64,000 nucleotides of DNA from the NCBI GenBank assembly GCA_021324685.1, contig JAJPIQ010000005.1, positions 62,001 to 126,000 on the forward strand, in the 5' to 3' direction. The stretch is from Bacteroidota bacterium. Its GTDB lineage: Bacteria > Bacteroidota > Ignavibacteria > Palsa-1295. Below, in pieces: positions 36,161 to 44,356 of the stretch. The position numbers were made by a program, and so were the translations under genes. The notes below the pieces were generated by a model that saw only the letters and a program-made list of their open reading frames with translations, searched no databases and was not told the origin of the DNA. How positions within the stretch are numbered: position 1 is the stretch's first letter; the number at the start of each line of letters is the position of its first letter.

Positions 36161-37076
36161 CGTCGTTCCTCGTTGGACGTGCCGTGCGCGGCGGGTCCGT
36201 TCCCTGTGCCGGATCCAGTACGTCCGCCGGACCTTCTTCGACCAGGTCCGATAATTGTTCCCGCATCGCGAGCTTCGCGCGATAAATTCGTTGACGGACC
36301 GCGCCGAGCGTGATCGATAATTGGTCCGAGATCTCCTGATACGAAAGGCCGTCGAACTCCCGCAGGACGAACGGTTCCCTGATCTCGATCGGGAGGCTGC
36401 CGACCGCGGCCTCGACCCGTTCGCGGAGCGTCGATTGCTCTTCGCGGAACTCCGGCGCGAGCGTCCGGTCCGTCGAAGCGAGTTCCGAGGCGGCATCTTC
36501 CAGCCCCACGAGCGGCCGCCGGCGCTTGTGGTTCAGGTAGGTCGTCTTGACGATCGTATAGAGCCAGCCGAGAACATTCGTTCCCTCGCGGAACGTATGC
36601 GCTTTGCGGTAGACCTTGATAAAGGTCTCCTGAAAGAGATCGCTCGCAAAGTCGCGGTCGCCCGCGGCGAGCCGGAGCGCGAACGTGAACACTTCGGCCT
36701 GGCGGCGAAGGTAAAGTTCCACATATCCCTCCTCGTCGCCCTGTTGAAACCGTTGAAGCAGCTCATGGTCCGGAACTTCTTTCGGCGGACGGACCATGTT
36801 GATCGTGTGCGGAACGCCCCGCTCGTCTTCTTCCTGCCGACCGGCGCCCCGCGGACCCGTGCCCGGTGACGTCGTGCCATTCGTTCCTGACGAACCGTTC
36901 GTTCCGGGCGTACCATTTGTCGATCGAGCCGTTCCGAATCCGGCGGCCGTTACCGTCTCGACTTTTTCGAGCGCCGCTTTTGCCGCATGGAACAGCATGC
37001 TGGCGCCAGCCGCAACCTTCGGGCGCGCGCCACCTGTCCGGGCCCTCTTCAGAGCGAACGATGCGATCGACATCAT
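36147..37076 (-). CDS. ECF-family RNA polymerase sigma factor, module 2
   Basis: 309 residues as drawn. Region 2 begins near residue 100 (DHELLQRFQQGDEEGYVELY, then FASDLFQETFIKVYRKAH and LYTIVKTTYLNHKRRR); region 4 is at about 215-275 (SLPIEIREPFVLREFDGLSY, QEISDQLSITLGAVRQRIY). The first 93 residues are an odd low-complexity extension with TNG-x-x-G hexamers; an internal ATG at 36797 would give a normal-length ECF factor. Directly followed by its overlapping anti-sigma gene. It probably controls the module 2 envelope genes. Confidence 0.92.
   Translation of the reverse strand: MMSIASFALKRARTGGARPKVAAGASMLFHAAKAALEKVETVTAAGFGTARSTNGTPGTNGSSGTNGTTSPGTGPRGAGRQEEDERGVPHTINMVRPPKEVPDHELLQRFQQGDEEGYVELYLRRQAEVFTFALRLAAGDRDFASDLFQETFIKVYRKAHTFREGTNVLGWLYTIVKTTYLNHKRRRPLVGLEDAASELASTDRTLAPEFREEQSTLRERVEAAVGSLPIEIREPFVLREFDGLSYQEISDQLSITLGAVRQRIYRAKLAMREQLSDLVEEGPADVLDPAQGTDPPRTARPTRNDDGNA
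36874..36927. repeat. 18-bp tandem repeat in the sigma factor N-terminus
   Basis: Three units of 18 bp start at 36874, 36892 and 36910 (core CCATTCGTTCC). On the minus strand they encode the TNGTPG, TNGSSG and TNGTTS hexapeptides in the N-terminal extension of the module 2 sigma factor. Confidence 0.7.
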
Positions 37077-37254
37077 TTTCTTAACACAGCCGAAGGAGAA
37101 GAATCACAGGCAGGGCAGCAATAGAGAAACATACCGGGCAGGAACAGGGAAAAAGTGACGAATTATGACTGTTTTGAAGGATTCTCGCCTCCCGATTTTC
37201 CCTTCCCATCGATTTTTCCTTTCCGGGTTTCAAAGCGGGCCGAGGGATGCAGGG

Positions 37255-38511
37255 TCAGTGCACCACCGCGATCCGCCTCACCTCCCGCGCACCGCCCGCC
37301 TGCACCTCCGCGAAATAGACGCCGGCCGGGAGCGAGGTGAGATCGAGATCGAGCGAATTCACGCCACTCTGCACAAGAACGTCCGCACCGAGGAGGTTCA
37401 CTACACGCATGTCAATCGGTCCCACGTCGGAAACAGCCAAAAGATGATCGCCCGATACATGCATGCGCAGCAACGAAGAGGAGATGGCGTTGTTGACGCC
37501 ACTGGATAAGACTTGGGAATAATCGAACGTCAGGCCGGGAACGAAAAAAGTGTCGATGGCAATTCCCGCATCAGAATCGTGGACGAAAATTTCTGCCTGG
37601 CGCTCCCAGGAAAAATTCCCGCTGTCCGGACGATGATAGATTAGATGCGGAGCTCCGGGTGCGCCGCTCGCAAATCCACCCGGCTCGACATAGATCGTAC
37701 AGTGAAGGAACGGAGTGACAAACGAGCCACCGGTCTGCACCCACACCTCTGAATCGGATGGACCGCCGGTAATTTGTCCCATGGAAGCCGTAATAATCCT
37801 CGCGTTCTTCGGGATCGTCGGATGAGCGGAAGGAATATAAAAATGCCAGGACGACCCTCCCTCACAGATATTCGGACCCGACATCGAGAGCGTCACCGTC
37901 TTATAACCCGGCGTCGTAAATATCACGGTGGCACTGCTATCGAACGAATGCAAACGCACGGCATCGGACGGAAATTGGAATTGATAGCTCGCCGATCCGA
38001 GAATATCCCATGGAGGCGTCGCAAACGTCAGGGTGTCCCCCACGAGTCCGGCGCAGGGGCTGTACAGGTTCGAGCCTTCGAGCGGGGAAATATTATAAGG
38101 GTCTCCCACCTGCGAGTTCCCATAATAATTTCCGCTCGCACGACGATAGTCCCAGATCGGTGGCGTGGGATGTTCCAGGATCGTGACGGCACCACTCGTA
38201 TCCGAAACAACAAACGGGCTTACCGAGGTAATCTGCACGCGCATCCCGGAAGAAAATTGGAGTATGGGAATGACGCCATTCATCGATGTGCTCTTCCCGA
38301 TGAGCGTGAAATTATCAAACGAACCGTTTGCATCGGAAACCCGCGCCATAAAATAGTTGCCATTGGCGAACGTCCCACTCGCTTGATACGGGACGAACAT
38401 TGTATCCAACTGGCCCGCACAATAGGTGGTCCTGACGGCGCCGAGCACAATCGACTGCGCGCTCGCGGAAAATGGAAGGATTAAAAAGAAAAGCACTCGA
38501 ATCATCTTCAT
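37255..38511 (-). CDS. Secreted protein with divergent T9SS-like tail
   Basis: 418 residues from the ATG at 38511, which has GGAGCGAACG upstream and yields a signal peptide (MKMIRVLFFLILPFSASAQ). The mature part has PKD/Ig-like segments (QFPSDAVRLHSFDSSATVIF, GYKTVTLSMSGPNICEGG). The end resembles a sorting domain in its middle and last parts (DMRVVNLLGADVLVQSG, TSLPAGVYFAEVQ), but the usual PNP signature at its start is missing. Function unknown; probably surface-exposed. It stands between sigma module 2 and clpP, 178 bp from the sigma start. Confidence 0.82.
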   Translation of the reverse strand: MKMIRVLFFLILPFSASAQSIVLGAVRTTYCAGQLDTMFVPYQASGTFANGNYFMARVSDANGSFDNFTLIGKSTSMNGVIPILQFSSGMRVQITSVSPFVVSDTSGAVTILEHPTPPIWDYRRASGNYYGNSQVGDPYNISPLEGSNLYSPCAGLVGDTLTFATPPWDILGSASYQFQFPSDAVRLHSFDSSATVIFTTPGYKTVTLSMSGPNICEGGSSWHFYIPSAHPTIPKNARIITASMGQITGGPSDSEVWVQTGGSFVTPFLHCTIYVEPGGFASGAPGAPHLIYHRPDSGNFSWERQAEIFVHDSDAGIAIDTFFVPGLTFDYSQVLSSGVNNAISSSLLRMHVSGDHLLAVSDVGPIDMRVVNLLGADVLVQSGVNSLDLDLTSLPAGVYFAEVQAGGAREVRRIAVVH

Positions 38512-38657
38512 CGTTCGCTCCGGATTTATTTGTAAATATAAGACAAGTTCTCTCTCCGACCTTAAAAGATCAATACACCACGCCTCAACTCCCGCGCGCC
38601 TACACCTCCTCGAAAAAGACGATTCAATTGGCCGTGGCACATTCTTTCAAAGACAGC

Positions 38658-38687
38658 AGAGCGCCGGAACCTCGCGGCCGGCGCTCT
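38658..38687 (-). terminator. Hairpin downstream of clpP, possible terminator
   Basis: A perfect 10-bp inverted repeat (AGAGCGCCGG with its complement) and a 10-base loop lie 36 bp beyond the clpP stop. The minus-strand sequence after it (GCTGTCTTTG) has only a weak T-run, so it may end transcription inefficiently or protect the 3' end. Confidence 0.45.
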
Positions 38688-38722
38688 GAAACAACTTCGG
38701 TTTTTCGGTTTTGTTACACCCT

Positions 38723-39475
38723 TTATTTCTCCTTGTTCTCTTCGCTTGGCTTTTGTTCGGGCGCCGGTGCCTGGCCGGAGTCGATCTTTTCGCCGAGCGT
38801 CTGGACGGCGCCGGTGAGCGGCATCTGGGAACCGTGACCGAGTTCTTTCATCATCGACTTCGTCATGATGTTGTCGATGAGCCGGTATTCCTTCGCCTGT
38901 TCGGGCGACATGTAGTTATCGCGCTCGGCGTCCTTGGCGATCTGCTCGACGGACTTGCCGGTGTGGTAGGAATAGATCCGGTAGAGTTCCTCGCGGATGC
39001 GGAGCATCTCGCGGGTGTATATTTCGATGTCGGTCGCCTGGCCCTGCGTGCCGCCGAGCGGCTGGTGGATCATGATGCGCGAGTGCGGCAGCGAGGTCCG
39101 CTTTCCGGCCGCGCCGCCCGCGAGCAGGAGCGACGCCATCGATGCTGCCATGCCGAGGCAGATCGTGGCGCAGTCCGGCTTGATGTACTGCATCGTGTCG
39201 TACACAGCGAGCCCGGCCGAGACGGAACCGCCGGGGGAATTAATGTAGATATTGATGTCGCGGTCCGGGTCCTCGGACTCGAGAAAAAGGAGCTGCGCAA
39301 TGAGGAGCGAGGAGACGTTATCGTCGATCGGCGTGCCGATAAAGACGATACGCTCTTTGAGCAAGCGCGAATAAATATCGAAGGCCCGTTCGCCGCGCGG
39401 CGTCTGCTCGACGACCATAGGAACGAGAGCCATGTGCGGTTGGAATATCGAGGGTGAACTATCGAGGATCGGCAT
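38723..39475 (-). CDS. clpP: ATP-dependent Clp protease proteolytic subunit
   Basis: 250 residues. Catalytic triad intact: Ser112 in GMAASMAS, His137 in RIMIHQP and Asp186 in AERDNYM, with the same spacing as in E. coli Clp[16 protein letters not shown] is the strand/handle region. ATGs at Met15 or Met20 would give starts closer to the usual [11 protein letters not shown]; a short propeptide is removed in many ClpP proteins anyway. The C-terminus has a Pro/Glu/Lys-rich tail of about 20 residues. Here it lies downstream of tig, in the common tig-clpP order, with 267 bp between them; clpX is not in this window. Confidence 0.95.
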   Translation of the reverse strand: MPILDSSPSIFQPHMALVPMVVEQTPRGERAFDIYSRLLKERIVFIGTPIDDNVSSLLIAQLLFLESEDPDRDINIYINSPGGSVSAGLAVYDTMQYIKPDCATICLGMAASMASLLLAGGAAGKRTSLPHSRIMIHQPLGGTQGQATDIEIYTREMLRIREELYRIYSYHTGKSVEQIAKDAERDNYMSPEQAKEYRLIDNIMTKSMMKELGHGSQMPLTGAVQTLGEKIDSGQAPAPEQKPSEENKEK

Positions 39476-39742
39476 CTTCAGTGAGAATTACGAATTTCAA
39501 AAATGAGGAATCACGAATTTCAAATTACGAATCGCAAAAAGTGTTGACGCAATACGGTAGAGATTATTGTGCCAATGGAAAACAAAGGTGAGAACGGCAA
39601 AAATTCACGGCCCCGCCCGAACGATGTAGCCAGTTTGGCAGGGCAGAACTGAAAAGCCTGTCAAAATTGGGCTCTCCGCCGGCATTATTCCACGTATGCC
39701 CAGGCCATTACATCACCCGCGGAGAGCTCTACACTAATCGGT
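39476..39742. other. Intergenic region between tig and clpP with AATTACGAATTTC repeats
   Basis: No gene is seen. At about 39485-39534 the words AATTACGAATTTCAAA, ATCACGAATTTCAAATTACG and ACGAATCGC overlap in a short A/T-rich repeat cluster close to the clpP start. Near the tig end, GCTCTCCGC (39671-39679) and GCGGAGAGC (39719-39727) form a 9-bp inverted repeat with a 39-base loop, without a T-run. The clpP promoter should lie here. Confidence 0.5.
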
Positions 39743-41047
39743 TCAGACGATCTTCACGCTCTCCTTCAGCTTTACGCTCTCCTTCAGCTTTACGCTCTCT
39801 TTCAGCTTTGCCGAAAGTTTATCGCTCACGATGCGGTTGCGAACGGTATCGTGCTTATGATAATACTTGAGCAGGTTCTCTTTCGGAAGGCCGTACTTCG
39901 CGGACTCTTCTTCGGCCAGTTTTTCGAGGTCCTCATCGGTCGCTTCGATGGCGAAATGCTCGAGCAATTTATCGCGCAGCAGCACCCACTTCCCACGCGC
40001 TTCCGCGATCGGGAAATTGCGCTCTCGAAATTCCTTTTCGTCGATGCCGTAGTTCGCCGGGAACCCGCGGCGGACGTTCTCCTGCTCGCGCTCTTCCATC
40101 ATCTGGCCGATGATCGCGTTCGCGATCGTGCGCGGCACTTCGAAGGGATGCATTTCGAGCAGTTTCGTCACGATCTTTTCTTCCAGGTCCTCCTCCATTC
40201 GCTTGGCGGCCGATTGTTCGAGGCCCGTCTTGATTTCGTTCCGAAGTTCTTCTTCGGTCGACAACTTATCTTCCGAGACTTTTTTCACGAAGGCTTCGTC
40301 CACCGCCGGCAGCGTGACCTTCTGCGCTTCGACGACCGTTACTTCGACCCGGCCAATCTCTTCCTTCATCAAGTCCGTTCCCGGCTCGCGATGGCGGTGC
40401 GGCAGTTCGATGACGGTTTTGCCGCCGACTTCCGTTCCGATCAACGCTTTTTGTAATTCCGGAATGATCTCCGGATCGCCCAGGTAAATTTCCGTCTCTT
40501 CGGACTTCCCCGGTTCGCGGTCCTCGGCGACATCGAGCTCCGCCATCTGGATCTTGACGATCGTATGGATGTCTTCGACCTTCGCAACCGGTTCGCGCTC
40601 GGCGAGGCCGAAACGAAGGCGTTCGATCCGCTCGGTCACGTCCCGCTCGGTGATCTCGATCTTTTTCTGTTCGATCTCCATGCCGGAAAAATCCCTGATC
40701 TCGATCGGCGGCTGGACCTCGTACATGATCCGGAAATGGGCGCCTTCGCCCGGATGGCGATGCAGGTCGGTCATGACCGGCGAGCCGAGCGGCTCGATCT
40801 TATACTCCTCCGCGGCTTCGCGGAACTTTTCCTGCGCGAGTTTTTCGAGCGCGTCGCCCTCGATGGCGTCGCCATGCATTTTTTTGACAAGCCCGATAGG
40901 GGCCTTGCCCGGCCGAAATCCCGGCAGGTTCAGCCGCGGCCGCATGGTCCTATACGCTTCGTCGAAAGCCGCCTGAAGTTCGGCCTCGTCGACCTTGATT
41001 TCCAGCTCGCGGGCGACCTGGCTCTTCTCGTGTATGGTAGAAGTCAT
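39743..41047 (-). CDS. tig: Trigger factor
   Basis: 434 residues from the ATG at 41047; the frame continues upstream into the tRNA gene, which rules out the longer start. The N-terminal ribosome-binding domain carries a variant of the signature (PRLNLPGFRPGKAPIGLVKK). A PPIase-like middle and helical arms (VPRTIANAIIGQMMEEREQE) follow. It binds nascent chains at the ribosome exit. The extreme C-terminus is odd: three copies of KLKESV, encoded by an 18-bp tandem repeat, followed by KIV. Confidence 0.95.
   Translation of the reverse strand: MTSTIHEKSQVARELEIKVDEAELQAAFDEAYRTMRPRLNLPGFRPGKAPIGLVKKMHGDAIEGDALEKLAQEKFREAAEEYKIEPLGSPVMTDLHRHPGEGAHFRIMYEVQPPIEIRDFSGMEIEQKKIEITERDVTERIERLRFGLAEREPVAKVEDIHTIVKIQMAELDVAEDREPGKSEETEIYLGDPEIIPELQKALIGTEVGGKTVIELPHRHREPGTDLMKEEIGRVEVTVVEAQKVTLPAVDEAFVKKVSEDKLSTEEELRNEIKTGLEQSAAKRMEEDLEEKIVTKLLEMHPFEVPRTIANAIIGQMMEEREQENVRRGFPANYGIDEKEFRERNFPIAEARGKWVLLRDKLLEHFAIEATDEDLEKLAEEESAKYGLPKENLLKYYHKHDTVRNRIVSDKLSAKLKESVKLKESVKLKESVKIV
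39756..39809. repeat. 18-bp tandem repeat at the tig 3' end
   Basis: ACGCTCTCCTTCAGCTTT is present three times, at 39756, 39774 and 39792 (the third with one change). It encodes three KLKESV hexapeptides at the C-terminus of trigger factor. Confidence 0.9.
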
Positions 41048-41140
41048 TCCAATAGTGGAGCACGTGCTTTCGCTCGTGCCGATGATACGTGTGCTTATGA
41101 TTCGTGAGCGCAAGCGGAAGCATGCGCTACCGTGCGATCG

Positions 41141-41222
41141 TGCCGGAGACAGGACTTGAACCTGCACATCTTGCGATACGAGATCCTAAGTCTCGCGCGT
41201 CTGCCAATTTCGCCACTCCGGC
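41141..41222 (-). tRNA. tRNA-Leu (anticodon UAG)
   Basis: 82 bases without an encoded CCA. Acceptor arms GCCGGAG and CTCCGGC pair fully, D-stem GCG/CGC, anticodon stem CGAGA/TCTCG with loop CTTAGGA (anticodon TAG, reading CUA and related Leu codons), a variable arm of about 13 bases as expected for a class II tRNA, and T-arm with TTCAAGT loop. It sits just upstream of tig on the same strand. Confidence 0.95.
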
Positions 41223-41421
41223 CAATGATTTTATCCGCAGCCGGGCCTCAACACAACTCGAATCGTTCGGGTTTACCTCGCGATCGCAAGCTCCACAGGG
41301 TGCCACGTTCAACGCGAACGTAATAATCGCCGGTCGTCTGCGCCCCTAGATCGCCACAGATCCCATATTGCTGAGCTTGTAATTCCGCATCGCGCCGATG
41401 TGTCAATCATTATAATCACCA

Positions 41422-41428
41422 AAAGGAG
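41422..41428 (+). promoter_or_regulatory. Ribosome binding site fixing the first cupredoxin start
   Basis: AAAGGAG ends four bases before the ATG at 41433. It decides against the in-frame ATG at 41400 and leaves a normal signal peptide. A TATAAT at 41411-41416 is just upstream but too near the start codon to be a convincing -10. Confidence 0.7.
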
Positions 41429-41432
41429 TTTT

Positions 41433-41804
41433 ATGCTGAAAATCCCAACCGTTGTGGTCAGAATTGTAACCGTGTTCGCTTTTATTGTTCTTGCGTTTGG
41501 CGCGGCGCATGCGACGAGGCACGTCATCACCTTCGGCGGGTCGCTCGGCGATGGCTATGCCCCGGAATCGCTCAAGGTTTCGGTCGGAGATACGATCGTC
41601 TGGAGCGGTAATTTTTCGGAGCACCCGCTCACACTCACAAAAGCTCCGAAAGGCGCGGCAGCCATTACGCATATTCATTCCGGCAAGAGCTATCAGTACG
41701 TCGTCACCGTTGCCGGCTCCTACGAATACCAATGCGATAAACACGTGGACGAAGGCATGACCGGCGCGTTTACAGCCTTTCCACCCGCCGCGAGTGGAAA
41801 ATGA
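41433..41804 (+). CDS. Secreted cupredoxin (type 1 copper protein)
   Basis: 123 residues. Signal peptide to about residue 30 (VFAFIVLAFGAAHA). The mature domain is plastocyanin-like: the first copper His lies in NFSEHPLTL and the rest of the site is C-x2-H-x4-M in YQCDKHVDEGM. It likely carries electrons in the periplasm or outside. It is followed 44 bp later by a second cupredoxin that has a surface-sorting tail. Confidence 0.88.
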   Translation: MLKIPTVVVRIVTVFAFIVLAFGAAHATRHVITFGGSLGDGYAPESLKVSVGDTIVWSGNFSEHPLTLTKAPKGAAAITHIHSGKSYQYVVTVAGSYEYQCDKHVDEGMTGAFTAFPPAASGK

Positions 41805-41848
41805 TTATCTTTGACACACTGAGTTTATTCACACACTTTGGAGAACCT

Positions 41849-42484
41849 ATGAAACGTTCATACCCGATTTTTCTCATCTTATTCCTTGTCGTTGCCGGAA
41901 GTGCCAAAGCAACGACGCACGTCATTATGGCCGTCTTCGGCAGTAATGGGTTTGTCTACTCGCCTTCTGCTCCCTTCACTGTGAACGTTGGAGACACGAT
42001 TGATTGGCAAATGAATTTTAGCATACATACATTAAAAGTTACATTAAACGGCAATACCGTTGTCGATGACGGAGCCTCGAGTGGAATGCCGCCGGGCGGT
42101 AGCGACGAAAAATATGTAGTTCCTTCCGCTGGTACCTACACATTCCTTTGCACCGTGCACGCTTCTACTATGCATAGCTCCTTTACGGCTGTTGCGGCTG
42201 GAGTCGAAATTCCCTCCCAGACAAATGTCATTATGGAACCCGTCTATCCCAATCCAGCGATGGAGGAAGCGATGGTCCACTTCACGCTCGATAAGCCGGA
42301 GCACGTCACGCTCCGTATCTATAATTCGACGGGCGTGATCGTCCAGACGCCGACCGATGAAAATATGAGTTCCGGTTTCCACATGCTCATGATCGACACG
42401 AAGCAGCTTGCAAGCGGGAGCTATCAATATGTTTTGCAGGCTGGCGATGCCGTGCTCCGGCGCGAAATGATCGTGGTCAAATAA
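41849..42484 (+). CDS. Cupredoxin with T9SS sorting tail
   Basis: 211 residues from the ATG at 41849, preceded by GGAG at good distance. Signal peptide MKRSYPIFLILFLVVAGSAKA. Cupredoxin fold at about 22-120 with His in NFSIHTLKV and the C-x2-H-x4-M site in FLCTVHASTMHS. From about 130 a type A sorting domain: VYPNPAMEEAMVHFTL, IYNSTGVIV, LASGSYQYVLQ. A blue-copper protein sent to the cell surface or medium is implied; electron transfer or copper handling are possible. An inverted repeat at 42503-42526 follows the stop. Confidence 0.9.
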   Translation: MKRSYPIFLILFLVVAGSAKATTHVIMAVFGSNGFVYSPSAPFTVNVGDTIDWQMNFSIHTLKVTLNGNTVVDDGASSGMPPGGSDEKYVVPSAGTYTFLCTVHASTMHSSFTAVAAGVEIPSQTNVIMEPVYPNPAMEEAMVHFTLDKPEHVTLRIYNSTGVIVQTPTDENMSSGFHMLMIDTKQLASGSYQYVLQAGDAVLRREMIVVK

Positions 42485-42544
42485 TCGCTCCGATTTTGTA
42501 TGGCACCGGGAATATATTTCCGGTGCTATGCGGTTGCTTTCGCC

Positions 42545-44257
42545 ATGCTATCGGAAGCAATCCTAAAAAAAATTGAACAGGCGCGCAGGACCGGCGCCGC
42601 CCCCGCCGCGGGACAGCCATCCAGGGCTGTCCCGGAGTATCGGAACATCGGCGAGTTACTCTTTAAGCAGGCGCGCCAATACGATACCAAACCCTATCTG
42701 ATTTTTTACGATCTGGCCGGCGCGCGGAGCGAATTTTCGTACAAGGATTTTTTTACGCTCGTCGGGAAATGCGCCAATGTGTTGCACCGTCACGGCGTGC
42801 GCCGCGGCGATCGGGTTGCGACGATCAGCCACAATCATTCCGATACGGTCATCCAGTATTTTGCCGCCTGGCTCATGGGCGCGTGCATCGTGCCCGTAAG
42901 CCTCTCGGAAGACGATCACCGCATTCGTTTTATTCTCGAAAACAGCCGCGCAAAACTGGCTTTTTTGAGAAAAGACTATGAAGAGCGAATCTCTCCGATC
43001 GTAAAATCGCTCGCCTCCGACCTACGGGTCATATCCTGCAGCAAACGATTCGAGGACGAGCTGCGCAATGCTTCTGCTATGTTCTCGAGCGAAGAAGCCG
43101 TGACGATCGAAGACGAAGCCCTGATCGTCTATACCAGCGGCACCACGGGAAATCCGAAGGGCGTCGTCCTGACCCAACATAACCTTCTGGCCGATGCCAG
43201 GGGCATTACCGACTGGCACGCGATGACGAACCGCCAGCGGATGATGTGCGTCCTTCCGATCCACCATGTCAACGGAACCATTGTGACGCTCGTGACGCCG
43301 ATGTATTTCGGAGGCACGGTCGTGCTCAACCAGAAATTCCAGTCGGAACATTTTTTTGAAAGAATAGCAAAGGAGAGAGTGAATGTCGTCAGTGTCGTGC
43401 CGACGTTGCTTGCTTTTCTCATAGAGTATTATAAGGATCGCAAAATGGCGAGTGGCGATTCACCCCTCGCCACTCGCCACTCGGCGTTCGCCACTCTAAG
43501 GCACCTCATCTGCGGGGCCGGACCGCTCACGGTCGAACTCGGCGCGCAGTTCGAGGAGATGTTCGGCATTCCGATCGTCCATGGTTACGGACTCAGCGAA
43601 ACGACCTGCTATTCGTGTTTCCTTCCCATCGACCTGACTCCGGAAGAGCATCGCCATTGGATGCGGGACTTTGGCTATCCTTCGATCGGCGTCCCGATCC
43701 CGCAGAACGACATGATGATCGCCGACGAGAACGGGAACGAACTTGCGGCCGGGGAAAAAGGCGAGATCGCGGTCCGCGGCGAGAACGTCATGAAATACTA
43801 TTACGAGAACGAGGAAGCGAATGAAAAGACGTTCCGATACGGATGGTTTCGTTCCGGCGACGAGGGCTTTTACGAACGGGACGAACGCGGCAGGACCTTT
43901 TTTTTTATTACGGGACGCCTCAAGGAACTTATTATTCGCGGCGGAGTGAATATTTCCCCGCTGGAGATCGACGAAGTCCTCGCTCGGTGTCCCAACGTAA
44001 AGGCCGCGATCGCCGTCGGGTTCGAGAACGATTTTTATGGCGAGGAGGTCGGCGCCTACGTCCAGCCGGTCGAAGGGGCCGTGCTGACGGAAGCGGAAGT
44101 GCTCGCGTATTGCCGCGAACGGCTGCCGTTTTCGAAAACGCCCAAGGCGGTGGTCTTTGGGAATGATATTCCGGTAACGAGCACCGGAAAATACCAACGA
44201 AATAAATGCAAGCCGCTCTTCCTCGAGTGGAAGCCCGTGCAGTTCCGTAAGCCGTGA
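42545..44257 (+). CDS. AMP-forming acyl-CoA synthetase/ligase family enzyme
   Basis: 570 residues from the ATG at 42545; the frame opens at 42500 inside a hairpin, so the later ATG is preferred. Adenylate-forming family motifs: P-loop-like VYTSGTTGNPKGVVLTQHN at about 195-213, YGLSETTC near 347, FITGRLKELIIRGG near 455, and the C-terminal catalytic Lys in STGKYQRNK near 548. It activates a carboxylic acid as acyl-AMP and probably transfers it to CoA; substrate unknown. Residues about 301-318 (MASGDSPLATRHSAFATL) look like an in-frame insertion of a palindromic repeat. Confidence 0.9.
   Translation: MLSEAILKKIEQARRTGAAPAAGQPSRAVPEYRNIGELLFKQARQYDTKPYLIFYDLAGARSEFSYKDFFTLVGKCANVLHRHGVRRGDRVATISHNHSDTVIQYFAAWLMGACIVPVSLSEDDHRIRFILENSRAKLAFLRKDYEERISPIVKSLASDLRVISCSKRFEDELRNASAMFSSEEAVTIEDEALIVYTSGTTGNPKGVVLTQHNLLADARGITDWHAMTNRQRMMCVLPIHHVNGTIVTLVTPMYFGGTVVLNQKFQSEHFFERIAKERVNVVSVVPTLLAFLIEYYKDRKMASGDSPLATRHSAFATLRHLICGAGPLTVELGAQFEEMFGIPIVHGYGLSETTCYSCFLPIDLTPEEHRHWMRDFGYPSIGVPIPQNDMMIADENGNELAAGEKGEIAVRGENVMKYYYENEEANEKTFRYGWFRSGDEGFYERDERGRTFFFITGRLKELIIRGGVNISPLEIDEVLARCPNVKAAIAVGFENDFYGEEVGAYVQPVEGAVLTEAEVLAYCRERLPFSKTPKAVVFGNDIPVTSTGKYQRNKCKPLFLEWKPVQFRKP
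43448..43477. repeat. Palindromic repeat inserted in the ligase gene
   Basis: GCGAGTGGCGA (43448-43458) and its exact complement (43467-43477) flank an 8-base loop. Further CGCCACTC words follow up to 43496. The encoded SPLATRHS segment is a known translation of small dispersed palindromic repeats in various genomes; here it keeps the frame open. Confidence 0.7.
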
Positions 44258-44356
44258 GATTATTCTGCTTCGGCCCCGAGGTTATTCTGCTCCGGCCCCG
44301 AGGTTATTCTGCTCCGGCCCCGGGATTATTCAGAATCGGCAACGAGGTTATTCGGC
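44256..44356. repeat. 22-bp tandem repeat, four to five copies
   Basis: Units resembling GAGGTTATTCTGCTCCGGCC begin at 44256, 44278, 44300, 44322 and 44344, constant period 22 bp; the fourth and fifth are diverged. The first unit overlaps the stop codon of the ligase gene and the last contains the stop of the small minus-strand frame ending at 44348. Confidence 0.85.

Noticed and set aside
39671-39727. Terminator of trigger factor from a 9-bp inverted repeat
   Set aside because: The loop is 39 bases long and no T-run follows on the minus strand.
41411-41416. TATAAT as the -10 box of the first cupredoxin gene
   Set aside because: A start about 7 bp downstream would fall within the ribosome binding site, and no -35 box is at the right distance.
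42503-42526. Terminator after the cupredoxin genes (GCACCGG inverted repeat)
   Set aside because: Only 7 bp of stem and no T-run; noted in the gene entries as a hairpin.
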